Positions 5,005 through 6,987 of a DNA stretch of 6,987 bases are shown here, one piece after another. The stretch lies in the NCBI GenBank assembly GCA_015488935.1, contig WFMU01000496.1:1-6987 (forward strand). Direction: 5' to 3'. Source of the stretch: Flavobacteriaceae bacterium (GTDB lineage: Bacteria > Bacteroidota > Bacteroidia > Flavobacteriales > Flavobacteriaceae). The notes under the pieces are model-generated. The model ran no database searches and was not told the DNA's origin. It saw only the letters and a list, made by a program, of their open reading frames with translations. The position numbers were made by a program, and so were the translations under genes. Position 1 is the first letter of the stretch; each line of letters opens with the position of its first letter.

Positions 5005-6987
5005 TTATTTTGGACTAACAACCAATTTGTCTTCCGATTTTTGAATTTCTTCTTTATTTAGCATCATTTTTACAAATTTGCCTTGTAAAAATTTTTGTAC
5101 TTGGTCTTTATAATGTTTACTAAACACATTGCCAGATTGTCCTGTTGGCAATATAGTAATACTGTTTTCTACATCGTTAAAATCTATAATACGACGTGTA
5201 GATGGTCCTGCAGTAACTTTATAAACTCCTGTTTCTGTAAACCTAAAAATTTGATTGTTTAACACTTCATTTGTTCCATTTATCGGAAATGGCCCTACAT
5301 TAAAATATTTTTTAAGTGGCGATTCTTTCTTCCCAATTAAATGCTCAAACGCTACAGTATGCACTTTATTCCATGTCCATTTATTAATTAAATTACCATG
5401 TTGATTTTCTAAAAATGCAATGGTCTCCTTAAAAGATTTTGTAATAATAGCAGCTCTATCTTCTACCATATTTGCAGTTTTTATATCATCGTTCCATATC
5501 GATTTTTTTGCTTCAATCTGTTTTGCAAATTGTCGTTTAACAATATCTGTTTTTAAAAATTGTTGAAATCCTTTTTTTCCTAATTCATCTTCAAAAACAT
5601 TTTTTAAAAATTGGTATTTAAATTTGGTATAAATGGTTGGTGCTACTTGGTTAAGTTCAAAACTTCCATTCCAACTTCGCAGTATGGCGATAGATGATTT
5701 TTCGTTGGCCGTTAATCCTTCTTTTTTAATTTGTCGCACAATTATTTTTACTAAATCTGGTGCTACAGACGAAGTAACATCTGTAATCAAATCTTTCATT
5801 TCCTTAGTAGAAATATTCGTTAAATTTGTTAATACATCGGTAATTCTTTTTGCTCTATCTTCTGGTAAATAATACCCAGGATACAATCCTCCTTTAATTT
5901 TATCTGGTTGGTTGTTGGCAGAATACACATAATTCCACGATGGATTTATTGATTGCGGATTATCGGCAAAATCGATATAATCCAATACATCATCTTCGCC
6001 ATTTGAACCGTTTAATACAAATTTTGTATCTACGCCATTTTTATGTCTGTATAGTTTTCCTGCTGCAAACCAAGCAATGTTATCTTGTGCATCGCCATAC
6101 ATTACATTTAATCCCGGAGCGTGTATTTTTTCTACACCAGACACAAAATCAGCCAAACTGTTCGCATGAGAAATTTGATAACTTGCTGTTAACATTTTAT
6201 TGTCAAATTTGGTATAAACCCAATCCATAGCCATTGGTTTTTCCGATTCTATTACATCGAGTACATCATTCATCACAGGACCATGTTTGCTTACTTTTAC
6301 AGTAAAAGTTTCGTCTGGTTCTCCTTTAATTTTAATGGTTTTTGTTCTTATTTCATAAGGTATAAATTCATTTTTTGTTAAATATTCGTTATGGTTATTT
6401 GGATTTTCTTTTTCTTCGTAAAAATCAATATCATCATTTTCAAACATGGTTAAACCGTAGGCATATTTTCTATTATGTCCTAATAACGGAAATGGTGTTA
6501 GTGCTAAATTAAATCCGTAAATTTCAAAATCTGGACATACAATATGTGACTGGTACCAAATTGTTGGTTGGGAATATGCAATATGTGGGTCATTTGCAAA
6601 AATTACTTTTCCTTTGGCGGTTTTTTGTGGTGCTATTACCCAAGAATTACTTCCAATAAATGGCGAAACAGGTACATTTTCCATAATATTATCTACTGCG
6701 GCTACAAATTCACTTTTTATATCTTTTGCTTCGTTAAAAATTGGAATTATTGTTGTATTTTGATTTACTTTTATATCCAGTTCCTCCAAATATTTGGCAC
6801 TTAATTTCTCTTTCATTTTACTGAGTAATGGATCTGTTTTATGAGCCATTGCAAAACTAAAACTCATATATCCATAAACATTATAAATGTCTTTAATCGT
6901 AAATTTTTCTTTTTTAATACCAATAATTGTATATTCTATTGGTGTTGCTCCTTCTTTTATAAATTGATTTACACCTTTTAAATAAGC
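5005..6987 (-). CDS. Penicillin acylase family protein (N-terminal nucleophile amidohydrolase), 5' partial
   Basis: The frame is open to the right edge, giving 660 residues; the signal peptide and roughly the first 100-150 residues are missing. The fragment starts AYLKGVNQFIKEG...PIEY.IIG, conserved alpha-chain sequence, so the Met codon at 6867 is internal. In fragment numbering, GSNSWVIAP places the autocatalytic cleavage site and nucleophile at Ser113 (codon 6651-6649), the first residue of the beta chain. ANDPHI....PTIWYQSHI (131-149) follows. ENDDIDFYEE (183-192) is the likely calcium-binding segment. YSANNQP (355-361) holds the oxyanion-hole Asn, and EDR (376-378) the conserved Arg. C-terminal GPSTRR (594-599) and LPTGQSGN (613-620) complete the family pattern. 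Such proteins are exported, self-cleave into alpha and beta chains, and hydrolyse amides (penicillin G, acyl-homoserine lactones and others); the substrate here cannot be told. All visible catalytic positions are intact. Confidence 0.93.
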   Translation of the reverse strand, partial: AYLKGVNQFIKEGATPIEYTIIGIKKEKFTIKDIYNVYGYMSFSFAMAHKTDPLLSKMKEKLSAKYLEELDIKVNQNTTIIPIFNEAKDIKSEFVAAVDNIMENVPVSPFIGSNSWVIAPQKTAKGKVIFANDPHIAYSQPTIWYQSHIVCPDFEIYGFNLALTPFPLLGHNRKYAYGLTMFENDDIDFYEEKENPNNHNEYLTKNEFIPYEIRTKTIKIKGEPDETFTVKVSKHGPVMNDVLDVIESEKPMAMDWVYTKFDNKMLTASYQISHANSLADFVSGVEKIHAPGLNVMYGDAQDNIAWFAAGKLYRHKNGVDTKFVLNGSNGEDDVLDYIDFADNPQSINPSWNYVYSANNQPDKIKGGLYPGYYLPEDRAKRITDVLTNLTNISTKEMKDLITDVTSSVAPDLVKIIVRQIKKEGLTANEKSSIAILRSWNGSFELNQVAPTIYTKFKYQFLKNVFEDELGKKGFQQFLKTDIVKRQFAKQIEAKKSIWNDDIKTANMVEDRAAIITKSFKETIAFLENQHGNLINKWTWNKVHTVAFEHLIGKKESPLKKYFNVGPFPINGTNEVLNNQIFRFTETGVYKVTAGPSTRRIIDFNDVENSITILPTGQSGNVFSKHYKDQVQKFLQGKFVKMMLNKEEIQKSEDKLVVSPK

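Noticed and set aside
5940..6230. Plus-strand ORF of 96 codons within the acylase gene
   Set aside because: It is a shadow of the strongly supported minus-strand coding frame, and its translation has no recognisable domain. The same holds for plus-strand ORFs at 1850-2077, 2205-2387, 2576-2854, 4368-4619, 5633-5872 and 6568-6804, and for the out-of-frame ORF 3549-3731.
6865..6867. ATG at 6867 as the start of the penicillin acylase gene
   Set aside because: The frame continues upstream with conserved family sequence (YLKGVNQFI, PIEY, IIG) to the window edge, so this Met is internal.

Overview
The window looks like a piece of a Flavobacteriia (Bacteroidota) chromosome. It is strongly A+T rich (roughly 30% G+C by eye). 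Start codons follow A-rich leaders without clear Shine-Dalgarno sequences, and several intergenic gaps carry TAnnTTTG-type -7 boxes. One secreted protein has a leader ending in YSQ, and the protein families (PorT-like barrel, DUF983, a Bacteroidota-style OmpR regulator domain) fit the same phylum. No phage, transposon, CRISPR or plasmid gene was recognised.

Layout. Positions 2-232 (+) hold the C-terminal DNA-binding half of a response regulator cut by the left edge. Positions 233-724 form a gene-poor, A+T-rich stretch with a weak 49-codon ORF (544-693) and a short direct repeat. On the minus strand, an intact ABC-F ATPase (3267 to 1351) is followed 17 nt later by a small secreted outer-membrane beta-barrel protein (1333 to 725), probably in one transcript. 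A 147-nt divergent region separates the ABC-F gene from a DUF983 zinc-ribbon membrane protein (3415-3834, +). The DUF983 gene converges on a minus-strand FAD-dependent oxidoreductase (4923 to 3880). Upstream of that, also on the minus strand, is a penicillin-acylase-family Ntn-hydrolase (5005-6987) whose N-terminus lies beyond the right edge.

How they work together. There is no obvious shared pathway. The genes look like ordinary housekeeping or envelope functions: ribosome-associated ATPase, outer-membrane barrel, membrane zinc-ribbon protein, amine/amino-acid-type oxidase and periplasmic amidase. The oxidoreductase resembles the FAD domain of MnmC, so a tRNA-modification role is possible. 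With the ABC-F protein that would give two translation-linked genes, but this is only inference.

The most notable non-genic feature is a G+A-rich tandem array of 7-bp units (consensus KGAAGWC) at about 3784-3880. It fills the junction between the two convergent genes, encodes the last ~16 residues of the DUF983 protein, and reaches the stop codon of the oxidoreductase. The next most interesting signals are two abutting, oppositely oriented promoter-like boxes at 3299-3314 and a possible leaderless promoter for the oxidoreductase. I did not find a convincing new multi-gene system.
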